Assembly: GCA_046483125.1 (NCBI GenBank)
Contig: JAWODU010000078.1
Coordinates: 1-60,492 of the forward strand
Length of the DNA stretch: 60,492 nucleotides
Source of the DNA: JAWODU01 sp046483125
GTDB taxonomy: Bacteria; Verrucomicrobiota; Kiritimatiellia; UBA8416; JAWODU01
Direction: 5' to 3'
Shown: positions 50,454 through 59,324 of the stretch, in pieces
Layout of the letters: every line of letters starts with the position of its first letter
How positions within the stretch are numbered: the first letter of the stretch is position 1
The notes under the pieces: generated by a model
What the model was told of the DNA's origin: nothing
Seen by the model: the letters and a program-made list of their open reading frames with translations, nothing else
The model's database searches: none
Made by a program: the position numbers and the translations under genes

Positions 50454-50851
50454 AGATTCTCGCAGTGACTTTATGCCTCATCATTACCGGCTGCGGTACG
50501 TTTAAGACAGTGGAGTCATATCCGCCCGGAGCTGACGTCCTGATAGACGGCAAACCAACCGGGAAACGCACTCCCGCCGCGTTACGCGTGAGGCACCTGG
50601 AAAAAGGCACCCACAGCATCAGCGTGACGAAGAAAGGCTATGAAACGGTCACCCCCGCACAGGAAGTGGAGGTAACCCTTGCCGCCGGCCGCGTGATAGG
50701 TTCTGTGCTTTTCGTGGTGCCGACTCTGTTCGAACTGACCGGCGACCTGTGGAAAGATTGCCTTCCCGGGGATCTGAAACCGTTTTACCTGAAGCTTCAT
50801 TCCATGAACGTGGATACCGTTTCCGGAAAGTCCGGCAGGAAGACCGATTGA
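50450..50851 (+). CDS. PEGA-domain lipoprotein
   Basis: A 133-residue lipoprotein with lipobox 'LIITGCG' near residue 15 and a PEGA-type beta domain ('VESYPPGADVLIDGKPTGKRTPAALRVRHLEKGTHSISVTKKGYE'). A hydrophobic segment ('GRVIGSVLFVVPTLFELTG') follows, similar to the layout of small PEGA lipoproteins anchored in the outer membrane. Overlaps the zinc-binding gene upstream. Probable cell-surface or envelope role; exact function unknown. Confidence 0.75.
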   Translation: MKILAVTLCLIITGCGTFKTVESYPPGADVLIDGKPTGKRTPAALRVRHLEKGTHSISVTKKGYETVTPAQEVEVTLAAGRVIGSVLFVVPTLFELTGDLWKDCLPGDLKPFYLKLHSMNVDTVSGKSGRKTD

Positions 50852-50882
50852 TACGGCCTGCTTCCCTCGGGCACAGGAACTT

Positions 50883-51266
50883 TCAGTGATGCACTATATA
50901 GGCTTTCGCCGTCCACGAATCCGGGGCACTGTTGCTCTCGGAGCCCTGGTACGGTGTCGATTTCACGGTGAGCACCCGCGTGACCATGTTGCTTGAAGGA
51001 GTGTTAACGCTGGTGTAAACCGTACTGTCTCCATGTCGGCTGGAAAGTACGCCCCATACCGTGCCGCCGCCGTCTTCTTCAAGGCTCCACGTGTACTCGT
51101 ATCCTCCGGTAACCGTAAACTCCACCGATTCACCCTCGGAAATGTCCGCGGAATCGGGATATATCTTAATCCGTTTGTCCGTAGACTCGCTTTCACAGCC
51201 GCAGAGGAGAAAAACACTGACTGCCGCCGCGCAGAACAGGAGGCACAATTTCGTTTTCTCTTTCAT
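50883..51266 (-). CDS. Small Ig-like lipoprotein
   Basis: A 127-residue predicted lipoprotein. The signal peptide 'LCLLFCAAAVSVFLLCGC' ends in a lipobox cysteine; a single beta domain ('YPDSADISEGESVEFTVTGGYEYTWSLEEDGGG') follows and the C-terminus is Ser/Asn rich. The frame is open upstream to 51359, but the ATG at 51266 gives a proper signal peptide. Similar in design to the lipoprotein at 49552-49908, which suggests duplication followed by divergence. Confidence 0.65.
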   Translation of the reverse strand: MKEKTKLCLLFCAAAVSVFLLCGCESESTDKRIKIYPDSADISEGESVEFTVTGGYEYTWSLEEDGGGTVWGVLSSRHGDSTVYTSVNTPSSNMVTRVLTVKSTPYQGSESNSAPDSWTAKAYIVHH

Positions 51267-51355
51267 AATTGCCCTAATTATAAAGGTACAGCCGGTCAAT
51301 GTCAACGGCCCTCCGGCATGTCGTGTAACCCTTCGCGAGGGTATTTCGCTTTTTG

Positions 51356-52702
51356 TCACAATATGACCGAGCCGCCGTCGGATAATGTTTTACGGATATC
51401 CGACGGGTCAAGTTCCTGTACCATCTTGTTTTTCTGCAGGGCCAGCGCGCACGCCACACCCGCGGCTTCTCCGGTCTGATTCGTGTTCACCATAACTCGG
51501 GCCGCGCTGAACGCCTGCTTGTCCGAATCCAGCATACGCCCTGCCGGCACCAGGTTGCCGAAACGGTCCTGCAGGAGGCACCGCCACGGAATCTGGTAGA
51601 ACGTCGGGTCTTCCGGCAGTGGATCGCGCCAGCGGCCCCTGACCCCCGGCATGCCCCTCTCGGGAATAACGACTTCCGTGCCGTTCAGGTAGCGGAATGT
51701 TATACCGGGTCCGTCCGCGTGATGGATATCCACGCGGTATGAGCCGTTCGCAATCGCGTCTTCAAAACGCTTACCCCGGAGCACGTCGTCACCCGTAAGG
51801 CGGTAGTTGCAGACAATCCTCCGTGTTTCCCTCGCGCCGATACTTGCCGCCAGGTCCGCGAGGCCGATTTCCGAACCGGCCGGCCCGTACTTTCGGATCA
51901 GGTCCATCACGGCCCGAACCTGGCGCCGTCCTTCGATTTCCGCTCTCGTAAGCTGTTCGGCGTTGGAAGTGTCGCAGTCAAACACGTGGCTGTCGGCGCG
52001 CAACTGAATGCCTGGAAGGCCGGGAACGTACGCCCCCCATCCCCAGTCTTTCCGCAGGCCGAATTCCTCTCCGTGCTCGCGTACGGCCTCCTGCCAGTCA
52101 AAATCACCCAGGGTGTGAAGTCCGTAAATCCTGGCGCAAGTAGTCGGGGGCTGAAGATTTTCCGGTTCGTAAGAAGGCAGGCCCAGATGCAGCGCCAAGG
52201 CCGCGTCACCAGTCGCGTCTACGAACTGCCGCGCGCGGATGGCCTGTCTGCCATTCTTGTTCTCTACGACAACCGCCGTCAGTTCACCGTCTTCAACAAC
52301 AGGAGAGGCGTAAAACGAATTCAGGCAGGGTTTAATACCGTGTTCCACCACCAGTTCGTCCAGTTCGATTTTGAGTTCTTCGGTATTGAACCGGCAAGCC
52401 CGCACCGGGTCCGGAAACCCGCCCACGGCGCCGCGTTTCCTGAGACGGTCCAGGACTTCCTGTGTAAGCCCTGCGATAATTGTCTTTTCGCCGACGGTAT
52501 CCTGCAGGCTGTGCCAGATATTGACGTCCCCGGCCGTGGCCACGCCGCCGAAACAGTTGTGCTTTTCCACTACAACCGTCTTGAGGCCCAGACGCGCCGC
52601 GCGCACCGCGGCAAAAACGCCGGTACAGCTTCCGCCTATAACGGCAAGGTCCGCTTCCTCGGCAACGGGTATTTCTTTTGCCGGCTCCGTAATTGTTTTC
52701 AC
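51356..52702 (-). CDS. FAD-dependent oxidoreductase
   Basis: A 448-residue flavoprotein of the FAD_oxidored type common in sugar-degrading PVC and Bacteroidota genomes. 'DLAVIGGSCTGVFAAVRAARLGLKTVVVEK' is the FAD-binding fold, 'NCFGGVATAGDVNIWHSLQD' is family-typical, 'FVDATGDAALALHLG' and the C-terminal 'AFSAARVMVNTNQTGEAAGVACALAL' complete the FAD site. No signal peptide is seen. A GTG start at 52702 with AAGGA before it is chosen over the longer ATG frame to 52825, which would overlap the divergent aldo/keto reductase promoter. Substrate unknown. Confidence 0.82.
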   Translation of the reverse strand: MKTITEPAKEIPVAEEADLAVIGGSCTGVFAAVRAARLGLKTVVVEKHNCFGGVATAGDVNIWHSLQDTVGEKTIIAGLTQEVLDRLRKRGAVGGFPDPVRACRFNTEELKIELDELVVEHGIKPCLNSFYASPVVEDGELTAVVVENKNGRQAIRARQFVDATGDAALALHLGLPSYEPENLQPPTTCARIYGLHTLGDFDWQEAVREHGEEFGLRKDWGWGAYVPGLPGIQLRADSHVFDCDTSNAEQLTRAEIEGRRQVRAVMDLIRKYGPAGSEIGLADLAASIGARETRRIVCNYRLTGDDVLRGKRFEDAIANGSYRVDIHHADGPGITFRYLNGTEVVIPERGMPGVRGRWRDPLPEDPTFYQIPWRCLLQDRFGNLVPAGRMLDSDKQAFSAARVMVNTNQTGEAAGVACALALQKNKMVQELDPSDIRKTLSDGGSVIL

Positions 52703-52839
52703 GTTTATTCCTTGAATCAGCCGCAAAGCGGCGTAAGGGAAAACACTCTCTTTTATCAGAATTGAGGCGTAAAGCAAGCCGGCCCCGCGGGAAAATTGTT
52801 TCTGGACTGGAATGCTTATTGGCATATATTGGGGGTGTC

Positions 52840-53856
52840 ATGGAAAAAATGCGTCTCGGCAAAACCGGCCTGTCAATCTCGCGCACTGCATTCGGGGTCC
52901 TGCCTCTTCAGCGAACACCCATGGCCGAAGCCGTCCGCATACTCCGGCGGGCCTATGAAGCAGGAATCACTTTTTACGACACCGCCAGGGCCTATACCGA
53001 CAGCGAGGAAAAACTGGGTAACGCACTTTCCGGGGTTCGCGACAGTATTGTAATAGCCACTAAATCGGGGGCAACCGACAGAGACGGGGTTCTGCGCGAC
53101 CTGGAGACGAGCCTGCGGAACCTGAAAACGGATCACGTCGATATCCTGCAACTGCATAATCCCGGGGCTTTGCCGAACCCCGATGATACCGGTTCATCCC
53201 GGGCCGCACTCGCGGAAGCCCGCGAGCAGGGCCTGATACGTTTTGCCGGCATCACCAACCACAGCCGCGGCCGCGCCGCCGAAGCTGTTTCCTCCGGTCT
53301 TTACGATACACTGCAGTTTCCTCTCTCTTACCTTTCCAGCGATGAAGATCTCGCGCTGATAGAACAGTGCCGGCTGGCCGACATGGGAATAATAGCAATG
53401 AAGCCGCTCTCCGGCGGCCTTCTGAACAACGCCCGGGCTTCATTCGCCTATCTCCGGCAGTGGGAAAACGTGGTTCCCATCTGGGGCATACAGCGCATGA
53501 GCGAACTCGAGGAATTTATCGACCTTGAAAACAATCCTCCCGTACTTGACGATCGCCTGCTCGAAGTCATTTCATCCGACAGAGAAGAGCTCGGAAGCGA
53601 ATTCTGCCGTGCCTGCGGTTATTGTCTTCCCTGTCCCGCCGATATTCCCATTCCCATGGCCGCCCGCATGAGTCTTCTCCTCCGCCGCATGCCGTATCAG
53701 AAATTCCTGGAAGCCGAATGGGAAGAAAGAATGTCGCGAATCGAGAAATGTACCGAATGCGGCCATTGCCGGGACAACTGCCCTTACGGCCTTGACACAC
53801 CCGCTCTTCTCAAGAAAAACCTGGCCGATTACCGCGAGTTCAGGAACCAAATCTAA
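52840..53856 (+). CDS. Aldo/keto reductase with C-terminal 4Fe-4S domain
   Basis: A 338-residue protein. The N-terminal aldo/keto reductase barrel has the Asp-Tyr-Lys-His tetrad in 'FYDTARAYTDSEE', 'IATKSGA' and 'ILQLHNPG'. The C-terminal ~90 residues carry 'CRACGYCLPCPADIP' and 'CTECGHCRDNCPYGL', iron-sulfur cluster ligands as in ferredoxin-type AKRs. Starts at the ATG at 52840, divergent from the FAD oxidoreductase with about 140 bases between, and probably shares regulation with it. Likely reduces or oxidises a sugar-derived carbonyl; substrate unknown. Confidence 0.88.
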   Translation: MEKMRLGKTGLSISRTAFGVLPLQRTPMAEAVRILRRAYEAGITFYDTARAYTDSEEKLGNALSGVRDSIVIATKSGATDRDGVLRDLETSLRNLKTDHVDILQLHNPGALPNPDDTGSSRAALAEAREQGLIRFAGITNHSRGRAAEAVSSGLYDTLQFPLSYLSSDEDLALIEQCRLADMGIIAMKPLSGGLLNNARASFAYLRQWENVVPIWGIQRMSELEEFIDLENNPPVLDDRLLEVISSDREELGSEFCRACGYCLPCPADIPIPMAARMSLLLRRMPYQKFLEAEWEERMSRIEKCTECGHCRDNCPYGLDTPALLKKNLADYREFRNQI

Positions 53857-53857
53857 A

Positions 53858-53888
53858 GCGGGCTTCGCCCGCAGTCCGCCGCGGCGGA
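53858..53888. repeat. Two adjacent GC hairpins after the aldo/keto reductase
   Basis: 'GCGGGC'-TTC-'GCCCGC' (53858-53872) and the palindrome 'TCCGCCGCGGCGGA' (53875-53888) directly follow the stop codon. No T-run follows, so termination is only possible, not shown. Confidence 0.7.
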
Positions 53889-53954
53889 TCAGATGTCAGA
53901 GGTCCGGAAGGCACTAATATTCGGCCTTTGGGGTGTCATCACGGAGTGAATCTC

Positions 53955-55253
53955 CTATATTTCCGGCAGTGGCACTTCATCGCCGGTCTCCTTCTGCCAG
54001 CGTACAATTTGTTCGCGCAGTTCACGCGCCCGCGTTCTCTCCCGTCCGAAGACGTTGCGGGTCTCCTGCGGATCTTCCCGAACATTGTAGAGTTCGTGTT
54101 CCCCCAGCGGACTGCAGTTAAATTTCCATCCGTCAGGATTGATGATCGTTCTGACCGGGTCACTGCACGCCGCCGACGCCTCTTCCGCCGTCGCCATTTC
54201 CTTCATCCAATCCGGAACCCGGACCGCGCCCTTTACGTCCCCGCCAATACCGTTATCAGGGCCGTTCCACTCAACAAAGACAGGATCTTCACGCGCCCGC
54301 TCCCCGCTTTCAAACCAGGGCCGCAGACTTTTCCCCTGGAGGTATGTCGGAATCGCCTGGTTCATCAGGTCAAGAAGTGTCGGCACAACGTCAATCTGGC
54401 TCACCGGACCCTTGATCCGTTTTGCCGGCGTCCGGCCCGGCAGACGCACCATCAGCTGCACTCGAATCGCCTCCTGGTACATCACGCACTTCGCGATGAG
54501 ACCGTGCGCCCCCATCATGTCGCCGTGATCGGAGGTGAAAACAACAATTGTATTGTCTGTCAGGCCGCAGTCATCCAGTACGTCGAGAATCCTCCCGACG
54601 TGCGTGTCTACCAGACTGCATAGCCCCCAGTAGTTGGCTATCATCCTTCGCCAGTCACACTCACTGGACAGAGAAAGACCGCTGTGACCGTTACGTTCGT
54701 AATGCCGCTGAAGTAACCTTGTTTTGAGCGGCTGTTCGGGGCCGGGTAATGCCTCGAAATTCGGCGGCATCGTGACCTGTTCCGGTTCATACTGGCTGTC
54801 CCGCGGACTGAACCCCTGGCCGACCAGCCAATGGTGATAATCGGAACGGTCGCTCCTGTCTCTGCCGACAGTGAAATACCCGTTGTAGCCATCCTCTATG
54901 CTCAACCACTCCCGGAATCCGTGCTGAGCGTAAAGTTCATCACCCAGATGCCACTTCCCGAAATGTGCCGTGATATACTCGTCTCCTGTGAGCATCTCGG
55001 GAAGGCAAAGCGTCTCGGGTTTTAGAGGAACGTTGTTTTCGGTACAGCCGTTGGCATGAGGATACAGACCCGTCAACAAAGTGGAACGCGACGGCGTACA
55101 CACCGGCTGTGTCACGTACGCCTCGTCGAACACCACGGACTCCCGCGCCAGCCGATTCAGATTCGGCATATCTATGCGGCTGTTGCCATAAGCCGCCATC
55201 GTATTAAATGCCTGTTCGTCGGTATAGAGAAAGAGAAGATTCGGTTTTTTCAT
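53955..55253 (-). CDS. Sulfatase (formylglycine type)
   Basis: A 432-residue type I sulfatase. 'PNLLFLYTDEQ' starts the metal site and 'PVCTPSRSTLLTGL' is the C-x-P-x-R signature in which the cysteine becomes formylglycine. 'HFGKWHLGD', 'NTIVVFTSDHGDMMGAHGL' and 'GPDNGIGG' complete the active site. There is no signal peptide, so it probably acts in the cytosol on an imported sulfated compound. Chosen start at 55253 after AGGA; the long upstream frame overlaps the preceding gene and is not credible. The substrate is unknown. Confidence 0.9.
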   Translation of the reverse strand: MKKPNLLFLYTDEQAFNTMAAYGNSRIDMPNLNRLARESVVFDEAYVTQPVCTPSRSTLLTGLYPHANGCTENNVPLKPETLCLPEMLTGDEYITAHFGKWHLGDELYAQHGFREWLSIEDGYNGYFTVGRDRSDRSDYHHWLVGQGFSPRDSQYEPEQVTMPPNFEALPGPEQPLKTRLLQRHYERNGHSGLSLSSECDWRRMIANYWGLCSLVDTHVGRILDVLDDCGLTDNTIVVFTSDHGDMMGAHGLIAKCVMYQEAIRVQLMVRLPGRTPAKRIKGPVSQIDVVPTLLDLMNQAIPTYLQGKSLRPWFESGERAREDPVFVEWNGPDNGIGGDVKGAVRVPDWMKEMATAEEASAACSDPVRTIINPDGWKFNCSPLGEHELYNVREDPQETRNVFGRERTRARELREQIVRWQKETGDEVPLPEI

Positions 55254-55284
55254 TTCCTGCAATTCCTGCCACTGCCCACGCCGC

Positions 55285-56343
55285 TCAGGACATCCTCCCG
55301 TATTTCCATGCCTCATCGTACATGGCAACGATGTTCTCGACCGATGTGTTCGGCTGGATGTTGTGACAGGGAGCCAATATGTACCCCGTGCCGTTATCGG
55401 CAAGGGAATCGATGCAGTGGCGGACCTCGGCCCGAACATCATCGGGCGTCCCGAACGGCAGGATCTTCTGGTTTTCGACCGCGCCGTGAAAGCATATCCT
55501 GCTGCCGAATTCTTTTTTTAATTCCACCATATCCATTTCCGGGCAAGTCCATTGGATCGGGTTCAGAACATCTATACCCGTTTCTATAAGCAGGGGAAGG
55601 AACCTGCGACAGCTTCCGTCGTCATGATGAAACACCTTTATGCCGAACTCGCCACAGAGATCGATAAAACGCTTGTGGTGAGGCGCGTAGAATTCCCTGT
55701 AGAGGTCGAGGCTGATCAGGGGCCCGGTCTGACTGCCGAGATCGTCGGTCACTTCCGCCACGTCGACCAGCCCGTCGCAGGCTTCGAACATGCGGCGGTG
55801 ATGTTCGTAGTCGAAATCGCAGATACGCCGCATGATTTCGTGAGTCAGTTCGGGTTCGGCAAGCGGATCTATCAATGACTGTTCCAGGCCGCGGAGCTTG
55901 TTATGCATGAAGAACGGGGCCATGTATCCGCATTTCACCAGATGATCGGACCGCCCCTGTTCCGCTGTCTCCTTCATCTGCGAGTAATCGAACCAGTCGG
56001 CCGAAGGCCACGTGTATGCATCAAGATCGTCGATTGTCTGCGCATCGGCCAGGGGATGAAATGTCATTTCGTCGTAGGTCCCGGCTTCGTAGGCCACTGT
56101 CTTGCGTCGAATTCCCCAGAAGTCCACGGATTCTCCTTCAGGAACTGCGGGCGATTCCGGCCCGATGTAGGCGGGTCCGGTGCCCGCAAAGCCGTCGATC
56201 TTGAGTTCTTTTCGCAGGTCCGCGTTCTCGCCGAAATGTGCCCTGAGTTTTGCAAGCACTTCCGGCGTCGCCCAGATGTCGGTTGGAATCCGGTCCACCG
56301 GCTCGCGGTTGATCGCGGCGAGCATCCGTTCTCGTGAATTCAT
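55285..56343 (-). CDS. Uroporphyrinogen decarboxylase-like methyltransferase
   Basis: A 352-residue URO-D superfamily protein of the group found in carbohydrate gene clusters of PVC bacteria rather than the heme enzyme. It opens 'MNSRERMLAAINREPVDRIPTDIWATPE' and has 'EVTDDLGSQTGPLIS', 'FYAPHHKRFIDLCGEFGIKVFHHDDGS' and 'YILAPCHNIQPNTSVENI', where His and Cys could bind zinc as in cobalamin-dependent methyltransferases. Located between GH172 and the sulfatase on the same strand. A demethylation role on methylated sugars, tied to the cobalamin uptake genes, is inference. Confidence 0.82.
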   Translation of the reverse strand: MNSRERMLAAINREPVDRIPTDIWATPEVLAKLRAHFGENADLRKELKIDGFAGTGPAYIGPESPAVPEGESVDFWGIRRKTVAYEAGTYDEMTFHPLADAQTIDDLDAYTWPSADWFDYSQMKETAEQGRSDHLVKCGYMAPFFMHNKLRGLEQSLIDPLAEPELTHEIMRRICDFDYEHHRRMFEACDGLVDVAEVTDDLGSQTGPLISLDLYREFYAPHHKRFIDLCGEFGIKVFHHDDGSCRRFLPLLIETGIDVLNPIQWTCPEMDMVELKKEFGSRICFHGAVENQKILPFGTPDDVRAEVRHCIDSLADNGTGYILAPCHNIQPNTSVENIVAMYDEAWKYGRMS

Positions 56344-56476
56344 GTTTATGTCACGACCAGGGGCTTCAGCCTGCCTTTGTTTCGAGTCATAACGTCAGGA
56401 GGTACTCGCAAATTGCAACCGCCTTGTCAACGGGGTAATTCGGCGGATTGACAGGCGGCGCATTGGCACAGGGTGT

Positions 56477-57607
56477 CTATCCGGTTTTCCCGGCCCGGCG
56501 AGCTTTCATCTTCTTCATTTCCGCGTTGTGAACAATTTTCTTACCCGGGCACTGGTTCTTTCTGTCATACAGCCAGTTTCCCCGGTTATCGCGCACTACC
56601 GGAAGGCGCTTTGCGACAGGAGGAGGAGCCAGGACCGCGGCCGGAGTATCAGCATACCAATACGCCGCCGAAGACATTTCATTCGCGAGATGGTTTCCAT
56701 GTCCGTGCTCGATCGTGACCTTGATCTCCTTGCGGAAGCGGACGGGATTCTCGATGTGCAGTACATAGCTTGTCTGGTAGCCGCTTGTGTTGCTCTCATG
56801 AATTGAAGATCCGTTGCGCAGGAAAGCGTTCGACTGCATCCCCCATGCATGGTTCAGGTAATCCTCGCTTCCTGTTCCGTGAAGATCCGGAGGCCACTTG
56901 TAACCATCCACCCAGATCATGTCATCACCTTCTCCCCACCACGTTCCCTGGAAGTTGGTAACGGAGAGATTACAGCCCACATAGTGTCCCCGGCCTCTGG
57001 TTTCGAGAATCACATAGTTGTTCTCCCAGGCCGATCTGCCTTTGTTGGCAATGTCGGCTTCGGCCGTGTTCACGCCAATCTCGTGCCCCCAGCCGCCGAA
57101 AGGATTCGTTCTTCTGAATTCCGCGTGGAAAAAGCCGGCTCTCGGCCGTGGTTCGTCAAATGTTTCGTAATCAAAATAAAAGTACTGTCCGTGCGGTTCG
57201 GCACTCTCGTTGATCAGCTCGACAACCGCACGCTCTTTGAACGGCATGCGCGCGTAGCAATTGAGCGCACAGCCCCGGTTGAACTGGTTGTTGTTCGCGG
57301 TCGACGCGGCGAACAGGAGGGACTGGAAACTGTTGACGATGCCGTGCCCCAGACAGAAAAAATCACCAAGCGGGACAAGTACGCTTGGCTTTTTCGCGTT
57401 ATCCCACGTTATCTTGAGCAGGCATTCCCGGTAATGGCTGCTCTGTGTCATCCAGATATGCGTAATGGCTCCGGGACCGCCGATGTCCGCGAGAACACGG
57501 CATTCACCCGGCTCAATAACCCACGCATCCCTGTTTCTTCCGCTCATGTCCCAGGACGAGCAGCGGCCGGTTGTGCCGTCACGCAGGTTTGACAGTTTAT
57601 TGATCAT
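56477..57607 (-). CDS. GH172 family (DUF2961) glycoside hydrolase
   Basis: A 376-residue DUF2961 protein, now glycoside hydrolase family 172, whose studied members act on furanosides such as difructose anhydrides and D-arabinofuranose polymers. Conserved acidic sites are visible: 'TWWGEGDDMIWVDG' and 'LHGTGSEDYLNHAWGM'; the N-terminal 'IGGPGAITHIWMT' is also family-typical. No signal peptide. Start at 57607 has GGAG before it. First of three genes with the UroD-like protein and sulfatase. Which sugar it cuts is unknown. Confidence 0.88.
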   Translation of the reverse strand: MINKLSNLRDGTTGRCSSWDMSGRNRDAWVIEPGECRVLADIGGPGAITHIWMTQSSHYRECLLKITWDNAKKPSVLVPLGDFFCLGHGIVNSFQSLLFAASTANNNQFNRGCALNCYARMPFKERAVVELINESAEPHGQYFYFDYETFDEPRPRAGFFHAEFRRTNPFGGWGHEIGVNTAEADIANKGRSAWENNYVILETRGRGHYVGCNLSVTNFQGTWWGEGDDMIWVDGYKWPPDLHGTGSEDYLNHAWGMQSNAFLRNGSSIHESNTSGYQTSYVLHIENPVRFRKEIKVTIEHGHGNHLANEMSSAAYWYADTPAAVLAPPPVAKRLPVVRDNRGNWLYDRKNQCPGKKIVHNAEMKKMKARRAGKTG

Positions 57608-58081
57608 TGTCTTCTCCTTCGCGCAGTGCGCTGTCAACTCTCACCCGGATTAATGTTCATTAAAACGGGCTGAGGGGGCTGTTTCGCTGGACGGCCGCAC
57701 CCCGCGGCCCAAGTGCACGCGCAGATTGGCACATCGCTCTCAGGACTTGCTTGACCTGATACGCCCTGGCTTTGCCCCCGGCGTTCAGAATGTTGACCCG
57801 TGGGTCGCCTTGCCACGGGGCCTTGTAGACCCTGTGGCTTGATCCTTTCTGTCTGGCTTGACCAAAGTAATTATCACAGACGCGGCAGGCGTCCGCGAAT
57901 CAAATTCCATTCGGATTCCGCCGCATCCGCGCAACTATGCCGCCAACACTAGCCTTGTTGCAATAACATCACTATTGATATCCTTGTCAAGGTGCCAATG
58001 TCGCGCATGATGCTCAAATGAACCGCGTCGGCGCAGTTCGTCTGCAGCCGTCCATCCGTCTTGTTGGCCGTCTTCTTTTCG
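57608..58081. other. Long intergenic region, nothing recognised
   Basis: About 470 bases without a supportable gene on either strand. Short frames exist but have no ribosome site or protein-like composition. The base style changes in this region toward that of the following genes. Confidence 0.6.
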
Positions 58082-58978
58082 TCATCTCATCACCAACAGG
58101 CTCAAAGCCATCACCAGCATGCCTGCAACCAAGCCAAAGAGACTGTCGTGTCCTTTGCCGTAGGCGCGGCTCGTGGGCAGTAACTCATCGAGGCTGATAT
58201 ATACCATAATGCCTGCCACGCCTCCGAAAAGTATTCCCATGATTTCCGGAGGAACCCTCCCATTGTTGCCGCCGAAAAAGAACAAGATCGCGGCATAGCC
58301 AATGATGGCTCCGATGGGTTCAGCCAGGCCGCTGAGCGCGGAATAAACGAATGCCTTTTTCCGGCTACCGGTGGCGTAGAAGATGGGGACGGAAACAGTG
58401 ATGCCTTCAGGTATGTTATGCAGAGCGATGGCAATGGCAATGGCCAACCCTAAGCGCGGATCATCGAGCGCTGCGAGGAAGGTCGCCAATCCTTCCGGAA
58501 AATTGTGGATTGTAATGGCCAGTGCTGTGAACAACCCCATGCGCATAAGCTTGTGATTCGCGCGGTGATCGTGTACGCCTGCAGATCCGTCTGCCGGATT
58601 TGCCAAGGCAGCTAAATCCGGCCCCTCCGCCGAAGGATCGTGCAATGGTCGCGTTTCCGCTTCCGAATGGATTTCGTGTGGATTCTCCGCGGCCGGGATC
58701 AGGTTGTCAATCAGCCCGATCACCAACATTCCGCCAAAGAAAGAACCGGCATTGATCCAGTTTGCTCCCGCTTCACCGAAGCGCCCCGCCAGCGACTCAA
58801 CACCTCTGCAAAAGATCTCCACGAAAGACACATACAGCATAACGCCAGCCGAGAATCCTGTCGCAACTGACAGGAAACGATGGTTCGTTCTCTTCGCCGT
58901 GAACGCGATGACGCTTCCAATCGCAGTCGACATTCCGGCGAACAGAGTCAATCCAAAGGCAATCCATAGGTTGCTCAT
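58082..58978 (-). CDS. ZIP-family metal transporter (ZupT-like)
   Basis: A 298-residue inner-membrane ZIP transporter, with eight hydrophobic helices and the metal-site repeats 'ITIHNFPEGLATF' and 'IALHNIPEGITVSVP' in helices IV and V. A His/Glu-rich cytosolic-type loop ('PHEIHSEAETRPLHD', 'GVHDHRANHK') separates helices III and IV. Likely imports zinc or other divalent metals. A GAGGAGT ribosome site fits the ATG at 58978; the upstream ATG at 59002 is less likely. It has no link to the catabolic genes before it. Confidence 0.9.
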   Translation of the reverse strand: MSNLWIAFGLTLFAGMSTAIGSVIAFTAKRTNHRFLSVATGFSAGVMLYVSFVEIFCRGVESLAGRFGEAGANWINAGSFFGGMLVIGLIDNLIPAAENPHEIHSEAETRPLHDPSAEGPDLAALANPADGSAGVHDHRANHKLMRMGLFTALAITIHNFPEGLATFLAALDDPRLGLAIAIAIALHNIPEGITVSVPIFYATGSRKKAFVYSALSGLAEPIGAIIGYAAILFFFGGNNGRVPPEIMGILFGGVAGIMVYISLDELLPTSRAYGKGHDSLFGLVAGMLVMALSLLVMR

Positions 58979-59081
58979 ATTAACTCCTCGTCTACGGGAC
59001 AACGCCTCGGCTCATGCGATTGGTGTTCCGCACGCGGAATACCAAGTCGCCATGCAGCCGGTTGTTCGGCAGACTCCTTGA

Positions 59082-59324
59082 TCACTGGGCGTGGACCAGT
59101 GACTCACGGACCATGGCAGGAACTTTGATTGGAACAAAACGATCCTGTGAGTAAAGATAGTCCTCTCCGCTCTCGTCCACAACGCGGATATCGCCATGCA
59201 CCTCGGCATCTGGATCAGGCACAGATCTGTAAATCTTGTGCATTTCCAGGGACGCAGCGTAGTTCGAGTTATCCACGCAGACAACGAACTTTGACTTGGT
59301 TTTTCGGGATGTCGTCATGTTCAA
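59082..59324 (-). CDS. Small conserved protein of unknown function
   Basis: An 80-residue protein: 'KFVVCVDNSNYAASLEMHKIYRSVPDPDAEVHGDIRVVDESGEDYLYSQDRF'. This small beta-rich pattern, with a nearly invariant 'VxDESGEDYLY' block, recurs in many unrelated bacteria, but no function is known to me. Its start overlaps the stop of the next upstream gene as ATGA, so the two are cotranslated; an internal ATG two codons later is an alternative start. Confidence 0.65.
   Translation of the reverse strand: MNMTTSRKTKSKFVVCVDNSNYAASLEMHKIYRSVPDPDAEVHGDIRVVDESGEDYLYSQDRFVPIKVPAMVRESLVHAQ

Noticed and set aside
55254..55442. Longer sulfatase N-terminus
   Set aside because: It overlaps the UroD-like gene in another frame, and the sulfatase fold starts at 'KKPNLLFLYTDEQ'.
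57634..57816. A 60-residue minus-strand frame before the GH172 gene
   Set aside because: Composition is not protein-like and there is no ribosome site.
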